DNA of 7,804 nt from Nitrospinota bacterium (GTDB lineage Bacteria; Nitrospinota_A; UBA7883), in the NCBI GenBank assembly GCA_029880775.1, contig JAOUNV010000066.1:1-7804 (forward strand), read 5' to 3'. This document shows positions 1 to 6,882 of this stretch, piece by piece. The notes under the pieces are model-generated. The model saw only the letters and a list, made by a program, of their open reading frames with translations, was not told the origin of the DNA and ran no database searches. The stretch's first letter is position 1. Each line of letters begins with the position of its first letter. A program made the translations under genes and the position numbers.

Positions 1-515
1 CGCCCGGATCTTGCGCCGCTCCCACCGCAGGGCTTCATTTCACCAGTTCCCTGCTGGATTCCATAAAAGATCGCGGTGTAAAGGTGGTGGAGATGACACT
101 GCATGTGGGGCCGGGAACCTTCCGGCCGGTCAAGTGCCGCAATATAGAAGATCATCGCATGGACCCGGAATATTACGAGATTCCTGAGCGGACCGCCCGG
201 ATCGTAAACGAAACCATGGCAGATGGCGGCCGTGTGGTGACAGTTGGGAGCACAGCCACCCGCGCGCTCGAATCTTCCGTCGGCCCGGATGGGCGCCTGG
301 TGGCCGGACGGGGGGAGACCAGCCTTTATATCACGCCCGGGTTCAGGTTCCAGATAGCCGGGGGGATGGTCACCAATTTCCACCTGCCCAAATCCACACT
401 GCTGGTCCTGGTGTCCGCCCTCGCCGGAAGGGAGAAAATTCTGAACGCCTATGCCGAAGCTGTGAAAGAAAAATATCGCTTTTTCAGCTATGGAGACGCC
501 ATATTTATCGTATAG
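1..515 (+). CDS. queA: S-adenosylmethionine:tRNA ribosyltransferase-isomerase QueA (3' part)
   Basis: QueA transfers and isomerises the ribosyl part of SAM onto 7-aminomethyl-7-deazaguanine in tRNA, giving epoxyqueuosine at the wobble position; it is cytoplasmic. The reading frame is open from base 3 and enters from outside the window, so about 170 C-terminal residues of a family usually near 340-350 are present. Family signatures seen in order are PTAGLHFT (bases 21-44), HVGPGTFRPVK, a HRMDPEYYEI segment, GSTATRALES, GMVTNFHLPKSTLL, and the C-terminal YRFFSYGDAIFI. The GTG at 84 is an internal valine, since conserved sequence continues upstream of it. The TAG at 513-515 is followed 12 bp later by a membrane methyltransferase gene, probably co-transcribed. 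No frameshift or missing motif is visible in the part present. Confidence 0.97.
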   Translation, partial: PGSCAAPTAGLHFTSSLLDSIKDRGVKVVEMTLHVGPGTFRPVKCRNIEDHRMDPEYYEIPERTARIVNETMADGGRVVTVGSTATRALESSVGPDGRLVAGRGETSLYITPGFRFQIAGGMVTNFHLPKSTLLVLVSALAGREKILNAYAEAVKEKYRFFSYGDAIFIV

Positions 516-520
516 AGGAG
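516..520 (+). promoter_or_regulatory. Ribosome binding site for the membrane methyltransferase
   Basis: AGGAG begins directly after the queA stop codon and sits 7 bp before a GTG codon at 528. This strong Shine-Dalgarno match supports the GTG as the start of the next gene and suggests tight coupling to queA. Confidence 0.7.
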
Positions 521-527
521 AGGTGGC

Positions 528-1082
528 GTGACTATAAGAGAAAGATGGATCCACAACGTCCATGAGTTGGTCACAGGAGACGAGGCGCGGCGTAAAAGGA
601 TCGCCCCAGTGGCGGCGACCGTTTTGTTCGGTCTGGTGGCGCTTTTGCTGGTTCTGTCACTTATGGTCGATAAGTTCATCGGAATGGCGGGATTTATCTC
701 CACGAACGCCGGGATTGCTCTGGGACTTCCATTGCTGCTGGTTGGGCTTTATTTCATGATGTGGTCAACGTTCACTTTCGCCGAATCGGGCGGAACACCG
801 GTCCCCATAAACCCTCCGCAAAAGCTGGTGACGGCTGGGCCCTATGCGTATGTGCGAAATCCGATGCTCGCCGGAATCTTCTTCCTGCTCTTCGGGATCG
901 GCTTTCTACTGACCTCGTTTACCATAGTCTTCGTTTTCACCCCTCTGTTCGTCGCGATGAACGTAGCGGAAGTGAAAGCTGTGGAGGAGCCGGAGCTGGA
1001 GATGCGGCTGGGGATCGCGTATCGCGAATACAGGGACCATACGCCGATGTTCATCCCCTGGCCGTGGAAGAAACAGAGCTGA
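528..1082 (+). CDS. Integral-membrane methyltransferase, PEMT/ICMT superfamily
   Basis: A 184-residue protein related to isoprenylcysteine carboxyl methyltransferases and phospholipid methyltransferases, which use SAM at the membrane. Hydrophobic segments fall at about residues 25-47, 60-82, 112-128 and 131-147. The diagnostic signature GPYAYVRNPM is at 104-113, followed by EEPELE at 153-158 and an AYREYRDHTPMFIPWPW tail. These match the GPYxxxRNPMYxG, EExxL and YxxYxxxVPRFIP pattern of the family, whose Arg-Asn-Pro and Glu-Glu residues serve cofactor binding. The GTG start is preferred because of its ribosome site. The substrate cannot be read from sequence: bacterial relatives include lipid, isoprenoid-cysteine-like and uncharacterised enzymes. 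The gene lies 12 bp after queA and is followed by an intrinsic terminator, so it is the last gene of that transcript. A queuosine role is not implied by the family. Confidence 0.88.
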   Translation: MTIRERWIHNVHELVTGDEARRKRIAPVAATVLFGLVALLLVLSLMVDKFIGMAGFISTNAGIALGLPLLLVGLYFMMWSTFTFAESGGTPVPINPPQKLVTAGPYAYVRNPMLAGIFFLLFGIGFLLTSFTIVFVFTPLFVAMNVAEVKAVEEPELEMRLGIAYREYRDHTPMFIPWPWKKQS

Positions 1083-1103
1083 GCCGGAACCCGATCACGA
1101 CCA

Positions 1104-1135
1104 AGCCCAGACCGAACCTGGTGTGGGCTCTTTTT
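1104..1135 (+). terminator. Intrinsic terminator after queA and membrane methyltransferase
   Basis: AGCCCA (1104-1109) pairs with TGGGCT (1124-1129). After one G-G mismatch, four more inner pairs close a four-base AACC loop. The hairpin is followed directly by CTTTTT. It ends transcription from the plus-strand genes. The T-tract overlaps the stop codon of the converging arginine decarboxylase gene. On the minus strand the hairpin lacks a T-tail, so it is probably one-directional. Confidence 0.82.
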
Positions 1136-1682
1136 AAAGCAAAAGCACCGCCACCGCCAGGACGGTGGTGTATCCTCTTTTCACAACGGCGGTCTTCGTT
1201 GTATTCCTGGTTTTGACTATCTTGTTCGACATGCGGAACACTTCCTTGCGTTCGTCCCACGCCTTATCCTCGTCGAACTCTATGCCCAACGTGGAGGCCA
1301 GCATCGCCGCCGCCAGATCCTCGGCATAGTCACCGGCCAGTTGCTCGGTTTGGCCGAAGCCGTGGTGCTCACTTAGGTACCCGTAGCTGTCCTTGTCCGA
1401 CGGGACGGCACAGCCGATGGAGGAGTGAACCAGCCTGTGCGGCTCGTTGCTTCCGGCTCTGGCCATGACGCAGAAAGTTATTTCACCAGGCCGTAACAGC
1501 TTCAGCCCCTCTTTGCGGGAGATAATCTTGCATTTGGGGGGCAAAATAGAAGAAACGTAGACCAAGTTGCATTTCTCTATGCCGGCGTCTCGCAGCGCCA
1601 GCTCGAATGAGCGCAACTCTTCTTTGTGGTTCCCCACTCCATTGGTGAAGAACATTTTCTTTGGGACAAAATTCATAGACAT
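1134..1682 (-). CDS. pdaD: Pyruvoyl-dependent arginine decarboxylase
   Basis: Converts arginine to agmatine and CO2 in the cytoplasm. Depending on the organism this feeds polyamine synthesis or acid resistance. The enzyme is made as a proenzyme that cuts itself at a Ser-Ser bond and turns the second serine into a pyruvoyl group. Here the site is in VSSILPP, with cleavage expected between Ser44 and Ser45, equivalent to Ser52/Ser53 of the Methanocaldococcus jannaschii enzyme. Glu105 in GYLSEHHG aligns with the catalytic glutamate there. Other family blocks are [10 protein letters not shown] near the N-terminus, [16 protein letters not shown], and WDERKEVF with KIVKTRN near the C-terminus. At 182 residues the length is normal. 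The ATG at 1682 has an AAAGGA at 1702-1697, with a rather long 14-base spacer; a second ATG lies two codons in (1676). The gene stands alone with its own upstream region, and no agmatinase or agmatine deiminase is in the window. Confidence 0.95.
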   Translation of the reverse strand: MSMNFVPKKMFFTNGVGNHKEELRSFELALRDAGIEKCNLVYVSSILPPKCKIISRKEGLKLLRPGEITFCVMARAGSNEPHRLVHSSIGCAVPSDKDSYGYLSEHHGFGQTEQLAGDYAEDLAAAMLASTLGIEFDEDKAWDERKEVFRMSNKIVKTRNTTKTAVVKRGYTTVLAVAVLLL

Positions 1683-1745
1683 ACGTAAGAACCAAATCCT
1701 TTATTAGCAATAGTCAATACGCCACCACGACACAGCCCGTGTATG

Positions 1746-1772
1746 CTTGACCTTTTTCCAAATTCAGTCAAG
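1746..1772. repeat. Inverted repeat CTTGAC-N15-GTCAAG upstream of arginine decarboxylase
   Basis: Two perfect 6-bp arms separated by 15 bp lie 64-90 bp before the decarboxylase start. The arm at 1771-1766 reads TTGACT on the minus strand and could serve as a -35 element. A decent -10 hexamer at 17-18 bp spacing is missing (only AAGCAT/AGCATA), so the promoter would be weak or activator-dependent. It could be an operator half-site pair, but there is no regulator gene nearby to link to it. Confidence 0.3.
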
Positions 1773-1788
1773 TAATTTACATCACTTT

Positions 1789-1802
1789 TTAATTCGTATC
1801 AA
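1789..1802. promoter_or_regulatory. FNR/CRP-family-like binding site
   Basis: TTAATTCGTATCAA matches the FNR consensus TTGAT-N4-ATCAA at 9 of 10 defined positions. It is in the intergenic region upstream of the arginine decarboxylase. If the TTGACT at 1771-1766 is the -35 element, transcription would begin near 1735 and this site would be centred at about -60, close to the -61.5 position typical of class I activation. This is a pattern match only. The surrounding DNA is AT-rich, which raises the chance of accidental matches. Confidence 0.3.
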
Positions 1803-1833
1803 TCATCATGTTTAGGGGAGGCTGCGATATCTT

Positions 1834-1859
1834 AAAAAATCTCTTTTCAAGGAGATTTT
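1834..1859 (-). terminator. AT-rich terminator hairpin at the end of the envelope operon
   Basis: On the minus strand AAAATCTC and GAGATTTT form an 8-bp perfect stem around an 8-base loop, continuing into a run of six T. This is the expected shape of an intrinsic terminator, though the stem has only three G-C pairs. The stop codon of the DUF3108 gene (1849-1847) lies in the loop, so the hairpin overlaps the end of the coding region. Confidence 0.6.
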
Positions 1860-2647
1860 GGAATGAAATTGATCCGAGCTCCGGAATATGATTTTAACAC
1901 CGCCTTGAACGACCCGATCATAACTTTCGACATCATCTTGACCGGAGTCAAATGCTCATCATCCGCCAACCAAACAGTCATGCTCCCTTTTCGACTGAAA
2001 ATCCCTTCCGTCATAAGCTTGGGCTCCACCACTACCGTGTCCACCAGCCCCAATGGAAGCTCTATCCTTTCGCGACGCAGCACAAGCACCTTCAGCTTAT
2101 AGCGCTGTTTGTCCTCAAAAATGGGGATCTCCAGCACCTGCCCCACTTTCAGGTTCGCTCCCATCCCCCGCAGAGCGTACAGGGCGGAGAAGGAATCCTG
2201 GCTGCTCTCATCTATCTCGAACTCCTCCGCCGGATCGTCGTCCACTTTATACAGCGCTTTGCGCTTCTCCTGGAAGAACTCGATGACCTTCTTCTTGCGG
2301 TATCTGTTCTCCGAAATTGACACTTCCACCTTGCGGGAAAAATTCCCCTTTACATCAAAATACGATACGGTCTTGTCGTCTACAGGATAAAGAGACCGCA
2401 CCCACCCGGTGGACCTGGCGATAATGCGCAGAAGATAAACCTTCCTGTTCCGCAACTCGGTTTCCTCCGTTACGGAAAGCCTCCCTTCGCCTCCGATCAG
2501 CCCCATCCAGGATATTTCAAACTTAAGATCCTCCCCCGGCTGAAAAGGGAAGCTGTCCCCCGCGTGGGAAACAGGGGAAAAAGAAAAAGCCGCGATGGAC
2601 AAAAGGAGGGTGGCCGCCATGAAACGTTTTCTTTTGGCGGAAGACAA
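1847..2647 (-). CDS. Secreted DUF3108-domain protein
   Basis: A 266-residue exported protein of unknown function. The N-terminus has a basic KRKR stretch (5-8), a hydrophobic core (about 10-25) and a likely signal peptidase I site after SHA (residue 29). The mature part opens with FPFQPGEDLKFEISWMGLIGGEG, the typical beginning of DUF3108 domains, followed by alternating strands, a central TGWVRSLYPVDD and a late TVWLADDEHLTPVKM. The domain is predicted beta-rich and periplasmic or envelope-associated. Start choice: TTG at 2647 keeps the basic region of the signal peptide, while the first ATG (2620) would remove it. The upstream in-frame TGA belongs to the preceding methyltransferase gene, 18 bp away. 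Ribosome site is weak (GGGA). It is the last gene of the minus-strand run, so a role alongside the AsmA-like protein in the envelope is plausible but inferred only from position. Confidence 0.85.
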   Translation of the reverse strand: MSSAKRKRFMAATLLLSIAAFSFSPVSHAGDSFPFQPGEDLKFEISWMGLIGGEGRLSVTEETELRNRKVYLLRIIARSTGWVRSLYPVDDKTVSYFDVKGNFSRKVEVSISENRYRKKKVIEFFQEKRKALYKVDDDPAEEFEIDESSQDSFSALYALRGMGANLKVGQVLEIPIFEDKQRYKLKVLVLRRERIELPLGLVDTVVVEPKLMTEGIFSRKGSMTVWLADDEHLTPVKMMSKVMIGSFKAVLKSYSGARINFIPKSP

Positions 2648-2665
2648 CGAAAGATCAGTCCCAGA

Positions 2666-3295
2666 TCAGCAATATCGCTTTTTATTGTTCTTGGCGCGGA
2701 CTATCTGCCAGAAATCTATCTTGGTATGCTTGTATATCGTGTCCACTTCCAGATCGGTGGTGGTTATTAGATCGTTGAGCGACATGTCCGTGCGCCACCC
2801 GAATTTGCGAAAGACAGGATCAAGAATGTTCTCCACCTTGGCCATCCAAGGCTTGCTGGAAACGAAATGGTTCACTATAACGAATGTGCCGCCAGGCTTG
2901 GTCACCCTTTTCATCTCGTCGATAACCCGGATCGGCTCCGGCACGACAGAGATGATATGAGTAGCCACGACATAATCGAATGTATCGTCTTCAAAATCGA
3001 GAGCGCAGGCGTCCATTTCTCGTAACGTCACGTTTGTAAGCCCAAGCTTCTCCACTTTCCGTTTCGCCTGGGCCAGCATGCTGGCGCTCAGATCCACACC
3101 GACAACATCGCAATGGCCGGGATAGAGAGGCAAGGAAAGGCCCGTGCCCACTCCCACATCCAGGATTCTGTCACCCGGTTTGAACATCACATCGTTAAGA
3201 GCTCTTTTTTGTCGTGGGTGGAAAAAGGACTTGAAAATGAAATCATAAACCCCGGAATACGCATGGTATATTTTCTTTATGCTTTCAGTCTCCAT
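2666..3295 (-). CDS. Class I SAM-dependent methyltransferase, PmtA-like
   Basis: A 209-residue soluble Rossmann-fold methyltransferase. SAM-binding motif I is ILDVGVGTGLSLPLYP (44-59). The acidic residue after strand 2 is in VVGVDLS (64-70), motif II-like MDA is at 94-96, and VTKPGGTFVIVNHF (131-144) follows. The GVGTGLSLPLYP, ISVVPEP, VNHF and GWRTD segments closely resemble the Rhodobacter/Sinorhizobium PmtA type of phosphatidylethanolamine N-methyltransferase, which makes phosphatidylcholine at the inner membrane. A related lipid or quinone substrate cannot be excluded. The start ATG has an AGAGG about 9 bp upstream. The gene follows the AsmA-like gene by 18 bp and precedes the DUF3108 gene by 18 bp, so a single transcript is likely. 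Family assignment as methyltransferase is firm; phospholipid specificity is moderate. Confidence 0.9.
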   Translation of the reverse strand: METESIKKIYHAYSGVYDFIFKSFFHPRQKRALNDVMFKPGDRILDVGVGTGLSLPLYPGHCDVVGVDLSASMLAQAKRKVEKLGLTNVTLREMDACALDFEDDTFDYVVATHIISVVPEPIRVIDEMKRVTKPGGTFVIVNHFVSSKPWMAKVENILDPVFRKFGWRTDMSLNDLITTTDLEVDTIYKHTKIDFWQIVRAKNNKKRYC

Positions 3296-3313
3296 CCTGT
3301 AGTACCTCTTTTA

Positions 3314-6300
3314 TCACTTTTTCGTTTCGCCAGACTTTTTGTTCAATATAGTTTCCCTTGCCCTCGTCGGCAAGCTCATCAGCCGCTTAAGTATTCCCTT
3401 CGCCCCATCGGCCAGGGCTTCCATCGAAACACTTTCTATGTCCGGATTATCAAGGGGCCCCTTGGCCCTAAAATAATAACCAACAAAGCTTTTGTCCGCT
3501 CCGGCGATCACATCGCCGATAACAGGTATGGAACTGATCACCCTGTCCACCGTGACGAAAGGCATCGCGCCGATCATCATGTCCACCTCATCTTCACCAA
3601 GATCGTGGCTGCCCACCGCGGACAGCCTTATCGCCTCGGAGTCCACAACCAGATCTTCCGTATACACCACTCCGGCGGCCAGATCCACCGATCCGGTTAT
3701 GCTATCAAAGGGGAGCCCCTCAACACTCAGATCAGGAAGCTTAAGTTTAAAGTACTGCGAAACATTTAGCAAAGAAAAAATCTTCCCCAACAGGTTGAAC
3801 CGTTTTATTACTCCATCTCCAGCGGAGATGTCCAGATGACCGTCAAGCGTACCCCGGACCTGGTCCCAGGTCCGTCCATGGCCATTCACCTCCCCCCGGA
3901 TGTTCACCGGGCCAGATATCAGCCTCTCCTTCCCCTGCTCCCCCAAGCTCTCCATGGCCACATCTCGGACATTAACCTTCGACCTAAAATCTATAGCCTT
4001 TCGCAAATCAATGATTTGCGCCTCCCAGCTCCATTTGCCTCCATGCCCCTCGAAGGTGAAAGGGTACAAAGTGTACCTGCCATCCCCAAACTCGATCCTG
4101 GTGTCCAGGTTCTCGTATCTCAATGGCCCAAGTTCCCCTGAATCGGAGGATATTATTATCTCCCAGTATCCGTTAAAGAAACCCGGTTTCTTCTTCTCTC
4201 CAGGAGAGGGCGCTATTCCCGATCTATCCACACCCGTGGCGCCGGGTCGGTCCATCACCGCTGGGTTCGGATCGCCAAACAGGTCGTCCAAGTCCAGGGC
4301 ATCGGTGGAGGCGTTGAGCTTGAATTCCGACCGGTCGCTCGCTTCCACCGAGCCGAACATGGTAAACCTGCCTTTTCCGAACATACCTGTCCCGCGCTTC
4401 AAAAATACCTGGTTGTTCACCAATTCAAAGTCACCATCGCATTCGCTGAAAATGGAGGAAAAGATCTTCAGCTTGAAAGTACCCTCGACAATCCTCGCGG
4501 CGCCGGAAAGCAGTATTCGCCCCTCGGCCCCCCTATTCTCAACGGTAAAATCCCCATCGATATATCCCTTGCTCACTATATTGTCGAATATATCTGTGTA
4601 GTAATCCAGGTCGTCTATGTACACTCCACCTGAGGTGACTTTCAATAAAGCTTTTTCATCTCTAATGAATCTGGAAATATCGCCGTTCACCTCGGCGGCG
4701 GATCGCCCCATCTCCACAAGAACCTGATCGATGTTCGCCATTTCACCAACTTTCCCACCACCGGATATTTCGGTGGCCGCCTCCATTCCAGGCCGCTTGA
4801 AAAGCGTGTCGCTGTATATGATGTCCGCGTCCTGAAGATCAACTCGCGTCCAGTGCCTGTAGCCGTCAAATCCTCCCTCCAGGGTAGTGACCGCCGAGGC
4901 GGTCCCGGCAAACCTTTCCAGTTTCTTGTCTCTAACGGGGAAATAATCAGCCGTCTCTTCTAAGTCTAATTGCGATTCAATGGTCAGATCAAAGTATGGA
5001 GAGCTTTTCAGCACATCCACCATCTCCCCGGTAATGGCGAACCTGCTCGAGCCGATCATCCATTCAAATCCCTCAAAGGCCACCTTGTCCAGGCTCAGCT
5101 CCACCATTCCATTCATCCCTGTCAAGGGAGCGGAGACCGAGGCGCTCTCTATCCCCACGTTGGAAAACGCCATCTCTCCCTCCGCTGTAAATGTCTCCCC
5201 CATCTTTCCGGAATCTCCAGCCACCGCAAGGTCCAGCCCCACCGCCCCGGACATAGACTCTACCCGGTTGAAGACCCTCCGAAACTCTGGCGAAGCGACG
5301 TGGTCGGCCAACCCCTCTCTTGTCTCTTCCATGTCCACATCAGCCACTATCTGAGCCTCGAATGTGGGCCACTTATGGAGCTGATCCACCATACCAGTGA
5401 CGTTGGTCAAAAGGCTGTGCCCATATCTTCCCGTCAGATCGTTGAACACCAATCGATTGTCCGCCAGGATAAACTCACCGTGGATATCAGCAAATTTGCG
5501 CTTCAGACCAGGGACCGTGAATACCAGACCATAAAGGTCCAATTCCCCAGAAAGCGATTGGTATGACTCCACCTGATCGAGTTTCTCCAGGGTTCGCAAA
5601 TCTCCATCATAAGTCAGATCAGTTATCTGAATATCCCCTTCAAAGATGTGGTTTTCTATAAACCCGACCTGGACACCAGTTAGATATTTGAATGGAACGT
5701 ATTTTTTCAGCTCCAGAATATCCACCCTGGCCAAATCCATCGCCACATAGAACTCAGGATTGTCGCCTCTTAGTTTATGCGCCTCCCCCTCCAGCTTAAT
5801 GGCCAGGGGCGCCGCGTCTATCAAGGCTTTATTAACCGTTATCGAATCTCCAGAGATGGAAATATCATGAACCACACTGATACTCCGCGCCTTTAGCCCC
5901 TGTCGATACGCTTCCCTGTACCACAGGTCCAGCCCTCGCACAGCCACCTTCCCTTTGGAAGAAAAGCTCTTATCCACATTTATTGATATGGTGGAATCTA
6001 GCATGGCTGTAGTATCGAGCTTCTGAAATGGAAGAACCTTCCCCAGGTATGGCCAGAAATGCCCCACATCCAGATTGTCGATTTTCACATCCCCATCGAA
6101 TCCGGGACTTCCGTCGAGCCATCCGTTACTATGGATTACACCCTTGACGCGGACTTTCCCCTCCCCTTTCGGGCTTAGCGCCACCGCGCCTAAGTCCAGT
6201 TCCCGGTTGGAGATTCTCCCCTCCCCAGATCCCAGCTTCAAATTGATATCGTGAAACTGAAGTTGATAGGCAGGCTGCTCACTAACCATCAGATCAGTCC

Positions 6301-6871
6301 ATGTGAGTGAGCAGTTCTCCAGATAAACTATGCCCAGCGCGCCCAGCAGCCTGTTTATTTTCATAGGTATGGTTTCGTCAGCGGGGCCATTTCCCTCCCA
6401 CTGCCCAATATTCAGACGCCCATCGCGACCCCGAACCAGATTCAGCCTCGCATCCTTTAGTCGTAGCGCGGCAAGATCAACCCCCCCCCTAAGCGCGCCT
6501 GATAGCTTCAGCTCCGCCAAGGCGATTTGAGCGTGAATCAACGCCTTTGCGCCATCCATCACCACCAGCTGTTCGATCTGCACACCCCAACCTGTATGTC
6601 CTGACGCGCTGATATCCCCAATGCTCACCAGCATTCCGGAGCTTGCGGATAGACGCTCCTCCGCCAATATTTTAAAAATGGAAGTTTCCGTCACAAAGCG
6701 ACCGGTGTAATGGATAGCGGCCAGTAAAAGGCCAAGATATATAGCAGGACGCAACACCCAGCGACGAAAACGGCTGAGAGGCCGGGGAGGACTTTTAGGC
6801 GCCTCGGACATGGCGGGAATATCTTCCGCTCCCTCTTGCGCGCCAGGAGTAATAGTGGACGGTTTTTCCAT
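3314..6871 (-). CDS. AsmA-family (YhdP-like) inner-membrane anchored protein
   Basis: A 1185-residue protein of the AsmA/YhdP/TamB type, which are anchored in the inner membrane and span the periplasm; YhdP, TamB and YdbH of E. coli are implicated in moving phospholipids to the outer membrane. A cytoplasmic Pro-rich and basic N-terminus precedes one membrane segment at about 37-56. The long beta-strand-rich body follows, with repeated IxLxxLxL-type strands. The C-terminal AsmA-like module (about 1010-1140) shows DGHLDISAGDGVI, LLGKIFSLLN, LPFDSITGSV and IPVIGDVIAG, as in YhdP. E. coli YhdP has 1266 residues, so this looks full length. The ATG at 6871 directly follows an in-frame TAG and has no clear ribosome site. 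ATG at 6811 has a GGAAG 11 bp upstream and is a possible alternative that keeps the membrane segment. A G9 run occurs at codons 128-131. It heads the likely three-gene envelope operon. Confidence 0.88.
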   Translation of the reverse strand: MEKPSTITPGAQEGAEDIPAMSEAPKSPPRPLSRFRRWVLRPAIYLGLLLAAIHYTGRFVTETSIFKILAEERLSASSGMLVSIGDISASGHTGWGVQIEQLVVMDGAKALIHAQIALAELKLSGALRGGVDLAALRLKDARLNLVRGRDGRLNIGQWEGNGPADETIPMKINRLLGALGIVYLENCSLTWTDLMVSEQPAYQLQFHDINLKLGSGEGRISNRELDLGAVALSPKGEGKVRVKGVIHSNGWLDGSPGFDGDVKIDNLDVGHFWPYLGKVLPFQKLDTTAMLDSTISINVDKSFSSKGKVAVRGLDLWYREAYRQGLKARSISVVHDISISGDSITVNKALIDAAPLAIKLEGEAHKLRGDNPEFYVAMDLARVDILELKKYVPFKYLTGVQVGFIENHIFEGDIQITDLTYDGDLRTLEKLDQVESYQSLSGELDLYGLVFTVPGLKRKFADIHGEFILADNRLVFNDLTGRYGHSLLTNVTGMVDQLHKWPTFEAQIVADVDMEETREGLADHVASPEFRRVFNRVESMSGAVGLDLAVAGDSGKMGETFTAEGEMAFSNVGIESASVSAPLTGMNGMVELSLDKVAFEGFEWMIGSSRFAITGEMVDVLKSSPYFDLTIESQLDLEETADYFPVRDKKLERFAGTASAVTTLEGGFDGYRHWTRVDLQDADIIYSDTLFKRPGMEAATEISGGGKVGEMANIDQVLVEMGRSAAEVNGDISRFIRDEKALLKVTSGGVYIDDLDYYTDIFDNIVSKGYIDGDFTVENRGAEGRILLSGAARIVEGTFKLKIFSSIFSECDGDFELVNNQVFLKRGTGMFGKGRFTMFGSVEASDRSEFKLNASTDALDLDDLFGDPNPAVMDRPGATGVDRSGIAPSPGEKKKPGFFNGYWEIIISSDSGELGPLRYENLDTRIEFGDGRYTLYPFTFEGHGGKWSWEAQIIDLRKAIDFRSKVNVRDVAMESLGEQGKERLISGPVNIRGEVNGHGRTWDQVRGTLDGHLDISAGDGVIKRFNLLGKIFSLLNVSQYFKLKLPDLSVEGLPFDSITGSVDLAAGVVYTEDLVVDSEAIRLSAVGSHDLGEDEVDMMIGAMPFVTVDRVISSIPVIGDVIAGADKSFVGYYFRAKGPLDNPDIESVSMEALADGAKGILKRLMSLPTRARETILNKKSGETKK
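6481..6489 (-). repeat. Nine-G homopolymer tract inside the AsmA-like gene
   Basis: The coding strand carries nine consecutive G across codons 128-131 (Arg-Gly-Gly-Val). The tract is in frame at length nine. Loss or gain of one G would shift the frame soon after the membrane anchor and remove most of the protein. It is the longest homopolymer I noticed in the window. Confidence 0.9.
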
Positions 6872-6882
6872 TATCTACTGCC

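Noticed and set aside
84..515. Treating GTG at 84 as the start of queA
   Set aside because: The conserved PTAGLHFT block lies in the same frame upstream of it, so the gene simply enters from outside the window.
761..1216. Overlapping plus-strand frame spanning the membrane methyltransferase and the terminator
   Set aside because: It crosses a clear terminator, covers the end of the decarboxylase gene on the other strand, and has no family features.
2647..2668. TGA read-through fusing the PmtA-like methyltransferase to the DUF3108 protein, which is in the same frame
   Set aside because: The DUF3108 protein has its own signal peptide directly after the gap. A fusion would bury it, and no recoding signal is visible.
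3900..4601. Open frame of 233 codons on the plus strand opposite the AsmA-like gene
   Set aside because: Its product is Ser/Pro-rich low-complexity sequence without recognisable motifs, and the opposite strand encodes a coherent family protein. It is a shadow frame.
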